Source: Flavivirga abyssicola (lineage in GTDB: Bacteria; Bacteroidota; Bacteroidia; Flavobacteriales; Flavobacteriaceae). Taken from it: a stretch of 64,000 bases of DNA. The DNA is taken from positions 4,265,001 to 4,329,000 of the forward strand of contig NZ_CP141266.1 in assembly GCF_030540775.2 (NCBI RefSeq), in the 5' to 3' direction. The notes beneath the pieces were generated by a model. That model saw only the letters and a list, made by a program, of their open reading frames with translations, did not search any database and was not told the DNA's origin. The position numbers and the translations under genes are program-made. Shown piece by piece: positions 20,001 through 28,685 of the stretch; the stretch's first letter is position 1, and every line of letters begins with the position of its first letter.

Positions 20001-23000
20001 ACCCAACCTATAGCCTCTCAAACATTATGCGAAGGTACGACACCACAAGACTTACAAGCGGCAGCTACCGGAGGATCTGGAACCACATATAACTACCAAT
20101 GGTACAGTAATACAACCAATAGCAACTCTGGTGGCACTCTAATAACCGGAGCTACGAATGCGACCTTTACACCTCCTACAAATATTGTAGGTACATTGTA
20201 TTACTACTGTATTATTACACAATCTGATCCGGGTTGTAGTGTTACCAGTAATACTTCTAGTGTGACTGTTAATCAAGCGCCTTCATTTTCGTCTCATCCC
20301 TTGTCCGAAACTATTTGCTCTGGTGAGACTTTCAATACGCTATCAGTCTCTTACTCTAATGGTGTTGGAACACCCACTTATCAATGGTATTCAAATACGG
20401 TAGACAATAACGCAACAGGAAACATTTTAACCGGAGAGACCGCTTCTACCTTTATCCCTCCCTCAGGATCTATTGGTAGAGTTTATTATTACGCAACCAT
20501 TACGTTTTCTTCTGGCGGGTGTACTCAAATTACATCACAAACAGCAGAACTTATAGTCAATCAAACCCCTAGTATTTCAGACACATCATTAACCATCTGT
20601 AGTGGTATTAACTTCAATATTATTCCTGATTCCACTGGTGGAGACACAGTTCCTACCGGAACCCAATATATCTGGACAACTCCTGTAATAAGTCCCGCAG
20701 GTACCATAACGGGAGCCTCTAATGAAATCACCCCGCAAAACAATATTAGCCAGACACCAATAAATAATACAGCTAATCCAGCTACAGTAACTTATACAGT
20801 AACTCCTATATCCGGTAATTGCACTGGAACAGATTTTACTATTACTGTTACTGTTAACCCTTCAATCAGTATTACCAGAAACCTGACCAATAGTAGATGC
20901 TATCTTTCTAATACAGGAACTATTGAAATAACTATTAGTGGAGGTATTCCTTTTACAACTGGTCCCCCGTATCAAATATCATGGACTGGTCCTAATGGAT
21001 ACACCAATTCCAATGAAGATATTTCTAATTTAGAGCCTGGTAATTATGCTGTAACGATAAATGATGAAGGCGACTGTCCTTTTACAGATACATTTACCAT
21101 TCTCGAACCTGAGGAACTTATTTTTAGCTCTATTAGTTTTGATCCGGAGACTATTTCCTGTTTCGGTGCTGATGATGGCTCTATAAATATTGATATTTAT
21201 GGAGGTACCACCCCTTATACATATAACTGGACACGAAACGGAAATCCCTTTTCCAATACAGAAGATTTATCAAATCTAGGTCCCGGAGATTATCAAATCA
21301 CGGTTACCGACGCAAACAATTGTACACCTATAGTTCAAAATTTTCAGATTATAGAGCCTCCTGTATTGGATGTAAGCCTAGTAAATCAAGTTGATATTAT
21401 TTGTTTTGGTGATGCTACGGGTGCTATTAATATTAACACTATAGGAGGAAGACAAATAGAAATATCTACTGGAGTTTTTGATTATTCTTATTCATGGACA
21501 GGGCCAAACGGGTACACAAGTAACCTCCAAAATCTGTCAGGATTATTTGCTGGAACATACCATTTAACTGTAACTGATAAATCTGGTTGTACAGATACAT
21601 TAGAGGTTATTTTAGATCAATCTGATGAAATTATTATAGATTATTCCACAACCGAAATTGAATGCTATGGAAACAATAATGCTTCTATAACTATCGACAA
21701 TATTTCGGGAGGTAATCCACCTTATACCATACAATGGAGTACGCTTGGTTCTGGACCTGTACAGAACAATTTATCTGCCGGGACTTATATTATTACAATT
21801 ACAGACGATACCAATTGTGAGAAACAAGCAACTGTTATTATAGATGAAGCTCCGGAGTTTTCAATTAACCCAACTGTAGCGAATGTCTCCTGTTATGGAG
21901 AGAATGATGCCAACATTGCCTTAAATCTAGTTGGAGGTATCGCCCCGGTAACACTTGTTTGGAATGACGATGCTTCTGCCGGTGTAGAACGAAACAATTT
22001 AAGTCCAGGAACTTATTCTGTAACTATTACAGATGCCACCCCTTGTATTATATCGGAAACCTTTGTTATTTCAGAACCAGATCCGTTAGAGTTATCTGCT
22101 GTTACAACTGATGCTTTAGACTGTGATAATGCTAATAGCGGAGCTATTAATTTAACAGTAACTGGAGGCACTCTTCCGTTAAGTTATTCATGGTCTAACG
22201 GTGAAACTACCGAAGACTTAGACGCTATCCCTCCTGGTACTTTTTCAGTTGTGATTACCGATGCTAATGGATGTGAAATATCAAACAATTGGACAGTTAA
22301 CAGATTTGATCCGCTTACTATTGATGTAGAGACTATTACCGATTTTGATTGTATAACTCGACATGTAGAACAAACTTTTGTTGCCAGAGTTACCGGAGGT
22401 ATCCCTCCCTATCAAATAAGTTGGTCAAGCGGAACAATTAGTGGTGCTAATAATGAAATTATGAATACCGATCAGGATGGTTTAGCAATTGTTAGTGTTA
22501 TTGATAGTTTTGGATGCTCAACAAACTTTTCACATAATGTGGATATTCCTGTTCTTGGCGATGCAGGTTTCGAACTAAATTCCATTGGTTATACCTCTTT
22601 TGGAATATATTCAAAAAAAGACCCTATTCAATTTACGAATACTGCTATAGGTGATTACATTTCTATTCTTTGGGATTTTGGAGATGGTAATTTTTCCAAT
22701 GAAGAAAACCCGGAGCATACTTACACTACTGAGGGAGGCTATATAATAAAGCAAACTGTCACGTACCCTTTTGGTTGTATTTATGAAAAAATCATCACGT
22801 TATCTGTTGAAAAAGGATATAGCCTTATGATGCCTAATGCTTTCACACCAAATAACGATAATATAAATGATTTTTTCAATCCAGCATTTGTTGGGTTAAA
22901 CAATATGGTTTTAGATATCTATGACACCTGGGGAAGTTTAATCTATTCCGAAAAAGGAGACGATATTGATGGCTGGAACGGTAAAATAAATGATGCTGAT

Positions 23001-23093
23001 GCAGAAAACGGTAATTATTACTTTAAATTTTCCGCTAAGACTTTTTATGGAGAAACCATTACAAAAGAAGGCCCTGTTGTATTAATTAAGTAG
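17010..23093 (+). CDS. Giant type IX-secreted surface protein (PKD, Ig-like, SprB repeats, type B CTD)
   Basis: A 2027-residue exported repeat protein, most likely an adhesin carried to the cell surface by the type IX secretion system. The order is: signal segment (1-22); an Ig-like domain (about 48-130); several PKD-type domains with WSFGDG or WDFGDS motifs (137-620); four Ig-like repeats each with a YQWYSNT signature (near 830, 930, 1028 and 1124); about seven SprB-type repeats (1290-1840, for example SCFGADDGSINIDIYGG); a final PKD domain (1860-1935, ILWDFGDGNFSNEENPEHTY); and a gliding-motility-type C-terminal sorting domain (about 1940-2027, PNAFTPNNDNINDFFNP to the end). The stop codon abuts the ATG of the SprF-like gene, so partner and cargo are coupled. 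Confidence 0.93.
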   Translation: MRKGYFLTAISFFIISLSFFALNHSDLKNTIKTDSLKAHKKVKTSLPPSATISGTTQVCRNDTQPQITFTGSGGNAPYTFTYNIGGSNLTVTSTGNTATVGVNTTSVGSFTYQLVSVRDGSNDTSSANGTATVTVSEPTVDFTFNNDGACSGTSVNFTSSATGNGPFTYSWSFGDGSTSTNTNPSHTFTSLGCGFQNSNVTLTVTDTNGCSNSITKPVSIQQKPRLEFEDIDNRFDPFNNCGNNTTDPSFTINVGISNVSSACINSYDVDWGDGSPVETNVTFPATHTYTQLGSFNMDITGRGSNCDNTVTYLVKNSSNPTGAIVNPGNTVNLCIPTSPIDFAIGSWGTNAPDTTYLVDFGDGAVENYTQAQLESSTYYNAADPANSQNFPIPHTYTESSCPSSYTVFLNISTSCGQTNLTAGPIIILRKPEVDFEAPPISCVNSTVQFNNTSTGGYSNNCSVNDGYYWDFGDSTTSTLRNPSHVYTSPGTYTVSLYGENSCGTTNIITETICIEPQLTAAFTLNTNNGCAPLGIQTTNTTNLASSCGGETYLWEVSYTSGFCGTAPATWNFTNGTDENSAAPRINFVTAGTYTLTLTTTNACGNSTTSETIEVKQPPTATINAISNFCGSASINPVANVTSCAPASETLTYSWSFPGGSPASSSTLNPGTINYPTPGNYQITFNVTSSCGTTTDTEDFIVNPIPTITNTNLAQTICSGTDTNQVPLTSDITGTTYNWTATAPAGVTGFIASGSTDTIPVQTIFNSNSTSQDVTYVITPSVGGCSGTPANLVITVDPAPSFTSQPQSETICLNGPINQLSVAVNGPGTPTYQWYSNTINNNTTGTIITGETSATYTPPNNPVGVTFYYCVVSFSSGSGCNEITSDTARIEIVNGIQIDTNPIVSQNICIGGDINTTLSVVHSGGTGTITYQWYSNTTNSNTGGTVITGANSSSYTPPTFTVSGNYYYYVTITPNGSGCSPITSNTSEVIVVDDPILTTQPIASQTLCEGTTPQDLQAAATGGSGTTYNYQWYSNTTNSNSGGTLITGATNATFTPPTNIVGTLYYYCIITQSDPGCSVTSNTSSVTVNQAPSFSSHPLSETICSGETFNTLSVSYSNGVGTPTYQWYSNTVDNNATGNILTGETASTFIPPSGSIGRVYYYATITFSSGGCTQITSQTAELIVNQTPSISDTSLTICSGINFNIIPDSTGGDTVPTGTQYIWTTPVISPAGTITGASNEITPQNNISQTPINNTANPATVTYTVTPISGNCTGTDFTITVTVNPSISITRNLTNSRCYLSNTGTIEITISGGIPFTTGPPYQISWTGPNGYTNSNEDISNLEPGNYAVTINDEGDCPFTDTFTILEPEELIFSSISFDPETISCFGADDGSINIDIYGGTTPYTYNWTRNGNPFSNTEDLSNLGPGDYQITVTDANNCTPIVQNFQIIEPPVLDVSLVNQVDIICFGDATGAININTIGGRQIEISTGVFDYSYSWTGPNGYTSNLQNLSGLFAGTYHLTVTDKSGCTDTLEVILDQSDEIIIDYSTTEIECYGNNNASITIDNISGGNPPYTIQWSTLGSGPVQNNLSAGTYIITITDDTNCEKQATVIIDEAPEFSINPTVANVSCYGENDANIALNLVGGIAPVTLVWNDDASAGVERNNLSPGTYSVTITDATPCIISETFVISEPDPLELSAVTTDALDCDNANSGAINLTVTGGTLPLSYSWSNGETTEDLDAIPPGTFSVVITDANGCEISNNWTVNRFDPLTIDVETITDFDCITRHVEQTFVARVTGGIPPYQISWSSGTISGANNEIMNTDQDGLAIVSVIDSFGCSTNFSHNVDIPVLGDAGFELNSIGYTSFGIYSKKDPIQFTNTAIGDYISILWDFGDGNFSNEENPEHTYTTEGGYIIKQTVTYPFGCIYEKIITLSVEKGYSLMMPNAFTPNNDNINDFFNPAFVGLNNMVLDIYDTWGSLIYSEKGDDIDGWNGKINDADAENGNYYFKFSAKTFYGETITKEGPVVLIK

Positions 23094-24107
23094 ATGTATC
23101 AAGACAAGCTAATGAAATTTAAAATATCAGTCCTAATTATTATAAGTTGTTTCTGTTTAAAAGTAAGCGCCCAAGACCCTGTATTTACGCAATACCATTT
23201 AGTACCGGAAACTATGAACCCCGGGTTTTCAGGATTTGAAGATGCTACATATTTTGGCTTAATCCATAGGACACAATGGCCTCGCTTAAACCTAAGAATA
23301 GATACCGAATATGCTTTTTTTAATACTTGGCTTGAAAATATTGGTGGCGTTGGTATTAGTATTTTAAATCAGCATGAAAACAATACCAGCTACAATCATT
23401 TGCAAGGGAATATCAACTACTCATATCACGTAAAGTTGGCTAACAACTGGTTCTTCAGACCTGCTGTAGAATTTGGTTTTGGTACAAAGTCCTTTAATTT
23501 CAGTAATCTGGTATTAGCCGATCAAATCAATATTAATTCAGAAACTATAAATCCTATTTCATCAGATATATTTGCAATGAATGCCAACAGAAATGTTTCT
23601 TTCTTTGATTTTAATGCTGGTTTTGTTTTTGATAAAAAAAATACACGAAACGATACGGATTTGTGGCTAGGAGCTTCTATAAAACACCTGAACAGACCCA
23701 ATATTTCATTTGTGGAAAATGGGAATGTGCCATTAGATATCTTTTATTCCATTCATGCTAATTATAAGTTTCCATATTTTGATTATAACGATATGCTTGT
23801 CTCTATTAATTACATGCAACAAGGACAATATAACAGGTTAGATATAGGAACTACTGTAAAGCTCGAAAAGCTTATGTTGGGAGCTATGGCTGTTACCAAT
23901 CCTGCAAAAAACAGCTTAAACAGCCATTTATTAACTTCTATTAATGCGTTTATAGGATTAGAATTAGAGCAGTTACGCTTTGGTTTTTCTTATGATTTAA
24001 ACACTACCGACATTGGTAGAACCGATGGTGTTTATGAGCTTTCCATCACCTATTTAGCAGGCTGTTTAATTTGCAAAAACCCAGCATATTTGGAACGAAG
24101 AAAATAA
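23094..24107 (+). CDS. PorP/SprF family type IX secretion partner protein
   Basis: An outer-membrane beta-barrel protein of the PorP/SprF family, which is needed for secretion or anchoring of type B CTD cargo. The 337-residue chain begins after a signal peptide (FKISVLIIISCFCLKVSAQ) and shows the family signature QDPVFTQYHLVPETMNPGFSGF, followed by alternating strands such as GGVGISILNQHENNTSYNH. The ATG at 23094 directly follows the adhesin stop; a second ATG at 23112 (MKFKIS) gives a more canonical signal peptide and may be the true start. The pairing indicates that it serves the 2027-residue adhesin, as SprF serves SprB. Confidence 0.92.
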   Translation: MYQDKLMKFKISVLIIISCFCLKVSAQDPVFTQYHLVPETMNPGFSGFEDATYFGLIHRTQWPRLNLRIDTEYAFFNTWLENIGGVGISILNQHENNTSYNHLQGNINYSYHVKLANNWFFRPAVEFGFGTKSFNFSNLVLADQININSETINPISSDIFAMNANRNVSFFDFNAGFVFDKKNTRNDTDLWLGASIKHLNRPNISFVENGNVPLDIFYSIHANYKFPYFDYNDMLVSINYMQQGQYNRLDIGTTVKLEKLMLGAMAVTNPAKNSLNSHLLTSINAFIGLELEQLRFGFSYDLNTTDIGRTDGVYELSITYLAGCLICKNPAYLERRK

Positions 24108-24110
24108 CAG

Positions 24111-26063
24111 TTATTTTATTTTTAGCATCTCTTTTGCAAACTTTGAAAACTGCCAATTATGATGCTTTGTAGCCTGTTGCAAATTTTCTTGACATTCCTC
24201 TCCACAAGAACTTATCCACATTAAATAATTAAATGCATTCATACGTATTTCAAAACCGTATTTTGGACTTGTATAATCTAATAATTCTTTAAAAAACAAC
24301 GCACTGTTTTCAGGTTCAAAATCATCAGTAATTAGTGCCAATGTTAACCAAAGCGTTCTAATATTCTTGTTGTTAAACCCTTGAATGTCTTTAGTTTTTT
24401 CCAAATACTTGCTTTGCTCTTGAGGAAAACTATTCCATAACCTAAATAAAGCAGACTCTATAGTTACATATGACTTATCGTCAAGAAATGTTTCGTATTC
24501 TTTTTTAAATTCTTCCGATACTTTGGATATACTTTTAGCAATGGCTTGGCGTACTTTTAAAGAATTCTTGAAATCTTCTTTTTTTAATCGATTTGGCATT
24601 TGAGAAACGACTTTTATTTTAGCTTCATCCGAAATTCCAGATAATAAATAACCCGAACATTTGGATGTGTACCCAGTACAATCTACCATCAAATATTCCT
24701 GTATAAATACTGATTTTTCAAGACTCTTTAAAGCGTCATCATAATTAAACTTTTTAGCCTCTAGCCAAGTTTCAACAAACGCATCTAAATGCTGTCCACT
24801 TGCCTGCTCCACCTCTTTTATAAAATCATCTGTTTCAACATTTTTGAATTGATTTTTATTCAAATAGTTTATCACCGCAGTTCTAAATGCCGAATCTCCT
24901 ACCTTTTCTCGAAGCATATGCAATACCCAGGCTCCTTTTTTATAAAAAGTTGTGCTACTCGATTTAGGGTCTAAAAGCGAGGTACTTTGCCTGGCATTAT
25001 GCTGTTCCAATAACTCCTGAGCATATTCGTAAAGCCTCCAATAGTAATAATTATCACCAAAAACCTTACGTTCTGCCAATAAAGCATAATACGTTGCAAA
25101 GCCTTCTTGTAACCAATGGTGCGTTCCTGAAGTTTCTGTAACCAAATTTCCAAACCATTGGTGTGCTAATTCATGTGCATTGACATTTACATAATTTTTA
25201 TCAACAAAAGCAATGGAATCAACCACAAAAGCATCAGAAAAAATCGTAGTACCTGTATTTTCCATACCAGCATACAGAAAATCTTTTACTGGCACTTGCT
25301 TATAATTTTGCCAAGGATACGGAACACCAATTTCTTCTTCCAGAAAATCGAACATGGGTTTGGTGTAACGATAAGTTGGTTCAAACTTTAAGGAATCTTC
25401 AGGATAATAATACATCTCTAACGGAATCCCGCTTTTTGAGTATGCTACTTTTTTATCGTATTTGCCAATAGCTAAAGCTACTAAATAGCTGGACATGGGC
25501 TTTTGCATATCATAATGCCAAATAATTGTCGATTCGTTTATCTGTTTATTTGTTAGTTTTCCGTTGGCAATAACTTCGTAATCTTTATCGAAAGTGACTG
25601 TTAAATCAAATTCAATTTTATCATTCATATCATCTATTGATGGCAACCAATTACTTGTATATTTCCCTTGTCCTTGCGTCCAAATTTGTTTGTTACCGTC
25701 TTCGTAATCCCTATCAATAAAATATAAAGCTTTTTTAGGCTTTGCCCTAAAAACAAACTGCACTTCATGAGAAGTTCCTCGCTTAAAATTAGAATAAACA
25801 CAAAGTTTTTTTGTGTCATTTTTATGTTTGACTCCTTTTCCATCCATACGTATTGCTTTAAAATTTATATTCTGAGCATCAAAAAAAACAGAGTCGGTTT
25901 TTTTCAATATTTCAAATGAATACTTTACAACACCTACTATTCCTAACGAATCAATATTAACTCCAATATCAACCTCTGCCTTTTTAAAATCGACATATTC
26001 CGTTTGTTGAGAAAAACCAAATGAAGTGAAAAATAAAAATAGGCCCGGAAAAAAGTATTTCAT
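24111..26063 (-). CDS. Exported M1 family zinc aminopeptidase
   Basis: A periplasmic metallopeptidase that removes N-terminal residues. Signal peptide MKYFFPGLFLFFTSFGFSQ; the substrate-binding motif YAGMENTGTTIF (a GAMEN variant) precedes the zinc site NAHELAHQWFGN at about 297-304, with the third zinc ligand in LQEGFATYYALLAE. The C-terminal 200 residues are helical, as in M1 enzymes that end in a HEAT-like domain. Length is 650. It converges with the sprF-like gene, the stops being 3 bases apart. The YAGMEN rather than GAMEN form is common in Bacteroidota members. Confidence 0.92.
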   Translation of the reverse strand: MKYFFPGLFLFFTSFGFSQQTEYVDFKKAEVDIGVNIDSLGIVGVVKYSFEILKKTDSVFFDAQNINFKAIRMDGKGVKHKNDTKKLCVYSNFKRGTSHEVQFVFRAKPKKALYFIDRDYEDGNKQIWTQGQGKYTSNWLPSIDDMNDKIEFDLTVTFDKDYEVIANGKLTNKQINESTIIWHYDMQKPMSSYLVALAIGKYDKKVAYSKSGIPLEMYYYPEDSLKFEPTYRYTKPMFDFLEEEIGVPYPWQNYKQVPVKDFLYAGMENTGTTIFSDAFVVDSIAFVDKNYVNVNAHELAHQWFGNLVTETSGTHHWLQEGFATYYALLAERKVFGDNYYYWRLYEYAQELLEQHNARQSTSLLDPKSSSTTFYKKGAWVLHMLREKVGDSAFRTAVINYLNKNQFKNVETDDFIKEVEQASGQHLDAFVETWLEAKKFNYDDALKSLEKSVFIQEYLMVDCTGYTSKCSGYLLSGISDEAKIKVVSQMPNRLKKEDFKNSLKVRQAIAKSISKVSEEFKKEYETFLDDKSYVTIESALFRLWNSFPQEQSKYLEKTKDIQGFNNKNIRTLWLTLALITDDFEPENSALFFKELLDYTSPKYGFEIRMNAFNYLMWISSCGEECQENLQQATKHHNWQFSKFAKEMLKIK

Positions 26064-26201
26064 AGAAAATAAAACATTAGACTAAAATAACATTTTATAT
26101 TCAAATATATTCTTTAACTAATTGTTAAAATTTGATGATAAAATCAAATAAAAATATTTTCAATATATTTATTTATTCTTTATAGGTCTAATCCAATTAA
26201 A

Positions 26202-28616
26202 ATGCATAAAAACATCATTTTTTTAATATTATTTTCCATTTTGGCTCAAGGATATGCACAAAAAGAAGCGGCATTTTGGTATTTTGGACAAAATGCTGGA
26301 GTTGATTTTAATGATGGTATACCCAAGCCTTTATATAACGGTAAAATAACTACTGGTGGTGCTATTGCTTCAATATCTAATGGTAAGGGTGATTTATTAT
26401 TTTATACAGATGGGATAACAGTATGGGATAAAAACCATTCTATAATGCCAAATGGTGAAGGGCTTAAAGGAGGGAGATATATTTCAGCAAATACTCATAG
26501 CGCAGCATCATGTCTTATCATCCCTCTTCCCGGCAGTAAAGAAGTCTATTATATTTTTACTAATGATTATTCGGAAAAAGGGAATGGTTTACAATATCAT
26601 ATTGTAAATATGACTTTAAACGGAGGTTTAGGTGATGTAATTTCAAAAGACATGTACATTGCTAAAGCTCATGAAAATTTGACTACTGTATTTCACGATA
26701 ATGGCCAAGATATATGGGTAATCACGCACAAAAAGAATGTAGACACTTTTTTTGCTTACCTATTAAATCAAAATGGTTTAATAACTAAACCAGTGACAAC
26801 CCAAATCCCCATAAAACCTTTAAAACAGCTTGTAGGAAAACTAAAAGCATCTACAAATGGAAAATTTCTGGCTTTGGCAGGTCATGATGATGATATTTTC
26901 TCACAAAATATTCTAGCTGAACTCTTTAGTTTTGATTCAGCTACGGGAAAAGTCAGCAACCCTATTGATTTAAGCACGGTTATTGCTAGTAATACTCCAG
27001 GAGTTGTAGTTACTAGTTCAGCTAGATTAACTTCACTTGTAGATGGTGTAGAATTCTCTGTTGACAGCAGTAAACTCTACATTAGTAGTAATTTTTATGG
27101 CGGAAGAAGCAGTAATTTTTCACTTGATAAAGAATTTAGTTTTATTTTTCAATTTAACCTTGATTCCAATAATATAGAACAATCTATATTTCCAGTTGTT
27201 AAAAGTAAAGTAGGTGTTCCCGGCTATAAGGATTTACAACTGGCTATAGATGGGAAAATATATGTAGCACGCCAACATCATAATTTTTTATCTGTAATTG
27301 ACAACCCAAATGTTAGCGGTGCAGCTTGTAATTTTATAAACGAAGGTGTTAATTTATCTCCCAAAATTTGTAATGGATGGCTTCCTGGTTTTTTTCAATC
27401 CTTTTTTAAGACAGGAATAAAAGCTAAAGGTTTGTGTTTTAGAGATGAAACTGAATTTTCTCTTTATATAAATGAACCGCTTAAATCTATTAAATGGGAT
27501 TTTGGTGATGGGCATACATCTACGAAAGTAGCGCCTTCTCATATATATGCTAATCCTGGAAAATACATAGTAAAGGCTAAAATAACTTCAGGTTTTAGAA
27601 CAAAAACAGAAACTAAAGAGGTCATTATTTACGATACGCCTGTGGCAAATCCTGTAACGGATTACAATATATGTATAGAGGAAGATACATATCGCTTCGA
27701 CTTATCCACAAAGGACAGTGAAATCTTGGGAGGGCAATCTGTGGCTGAATATGGAGTGAAATATTATTCAAATATTGATGATGCTAGAGTTGACATAAAC
27801 GAATTGCCTATTTTATATACAATCAATGAACCTGAGCAAAAAGTTTATGCTAAGGTTTTTAATATAAATAACACGCAATGCTACGATATTACAAGTTTCA
27901 AATTAAGTGCAAATGTCTTTGACTTAGAAGATTTAAAAAAAACGGGGTATCTATGTGTTAATAATACCGAGGTGACAAGAGACGGAGGTGATTTTGAAGG
28001 ATGGCAATGGAAGGATAGTCATGGAATCGTAAAGGGCACATCACGATTCATTACAATTACAGAGCCAGATACTTATAGTTTAACCGTATCTAAAACAAAA
28101 AATAATCACACCTGTTCAAAAACCATTATGTTTGAGGTAAAACAAGTAGATTCTCCAACCAGCCTTGACACTGATGTTTCTGGTTTTTCAAATCTAATCA
28201 CACTAACTTTGAAAACGTCCCATATTGGAGATTTTGAATATTCTATTGATGGAGAACATTTTAAAACCGATAATACATTCAAGGTTCCTCCTGGAGAATA
28301 TACAGTGTATGCAAGAGATAAATTTAAATGCCATACTCTTAGAAAAGATGTTGTAGCTTTAGGTTATAACCAATTTTTCACACCAAATGGAGATGGAATA
28401 AATGAAAGGTGGCATATAAAAGGCTTAAGTAAATATCCAAAATCAGTTGTTTATATTTATAATCGTCACGGTAAGCTTATCAAGCAGTTATCACTTAATA
28501 GTTTAGGCTGGGACGGTAATTTTAATGGCTCCCCTCTGCCAGATGAAGATTATTGGTTTCGTTATGTTTACGAAGAAGGAAAAGCATACATTGGTCATTT
28601 CACATTGAAACGATAA
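26202..28616 (+). CDS. PKD-domain protein with type B type IX sorting domain
   Basis: An 804-residue surface or secreted protein. After the signal peptide (HKNIIFLILFSILAQGYAQ) comes a propeller-like region (about 20-400) beginning KEAAFWYFGQNAGVDFNDG, with repeated SNGKGDLLFYTDG-type blades. A PKD domain lies at about 405-480 (IKWDFGDGHTSTKVAPSHIY). The C-terminal domain (about 724-804, FFTPNGDGINERWHIKGL to the end) is the gliding-motility-associated type B sorting signal. No SprF-like partner is adjacent, so it may use the one at 23094 or one elsewhere. Ligand and function are unknown. Confidence 0.9.
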   Translation: MHKNIIFLILFSILAQGYAQKEAAFWYFGQNAGVDFNDGIPKPLYNGKITTGGAIASISNGKGDLLFYTDGITVWDKNHSIMPNGEGLKGGRYISANTHSAASCLIIPLPGSKEVYYIFTNDYSEKGNGLQYHIVNMTLNGGLGDVISKDMYIAKAHENLTTVFHDNGQDIWVITHKKNVDTFFAYLLNQNGLITKPVTTQIPIKPLKQLVGKLKASTNGKFLALAGHDDDIFSQNILAELFSFDSATGKVSNPIDLSTVIASNTPGVVVTSSARLTSLVDGVEFSVDSSKLYISSNFYGGRSSNFSLDKEFSFIFQFNLDSNNIEQSIFPVVKSKVGVPGYKDLQLAIDGKIYVARQHHNFLSVIDNPNVSGAACNFINEGVNLSPKICNGWLPGFFQSFFKTGIKAKGLCFRDETEFSLYINEPLKSIKWDFGDGHTSTKVAPSHIYANPGKYIVKAKITSGFRTKTETKEVIIYDTPVANPVTDYNICIEEDTYRFDLSTKDSEILGGQSVAEYGVKYYSNIDDARVDINELPILYTINEPEQKVYAKVFNINNTQCYDITSFKLSANVFDLEDLKKTGYLCVNNTEVTRDGGDFEGWQWKDSHGIVKGTSRFITITEPDTYSLTVSKTKNNHTCSKTIMFEVKQVDSPTSLDTDVSGFSNLITLTLKTSHIGDFEYSIDGEHFKTDNTFKVPPGEYTVYARDKFKCHTLRKDVVALGYNQFFTPNGDGINERWHIKGLSKYPKSVVYIYNRHGKLIKQLSLNSLGWDGNFNGSPLPDEDYWFRYVYEEGKAYIGHFTLKR

Positions 28617-28685
28617 TTTTCAGATAAAAATTTCTTTTACTATTTTTAATTCTATGCCTAAACGAAATATATTAATTTCGCTTTT

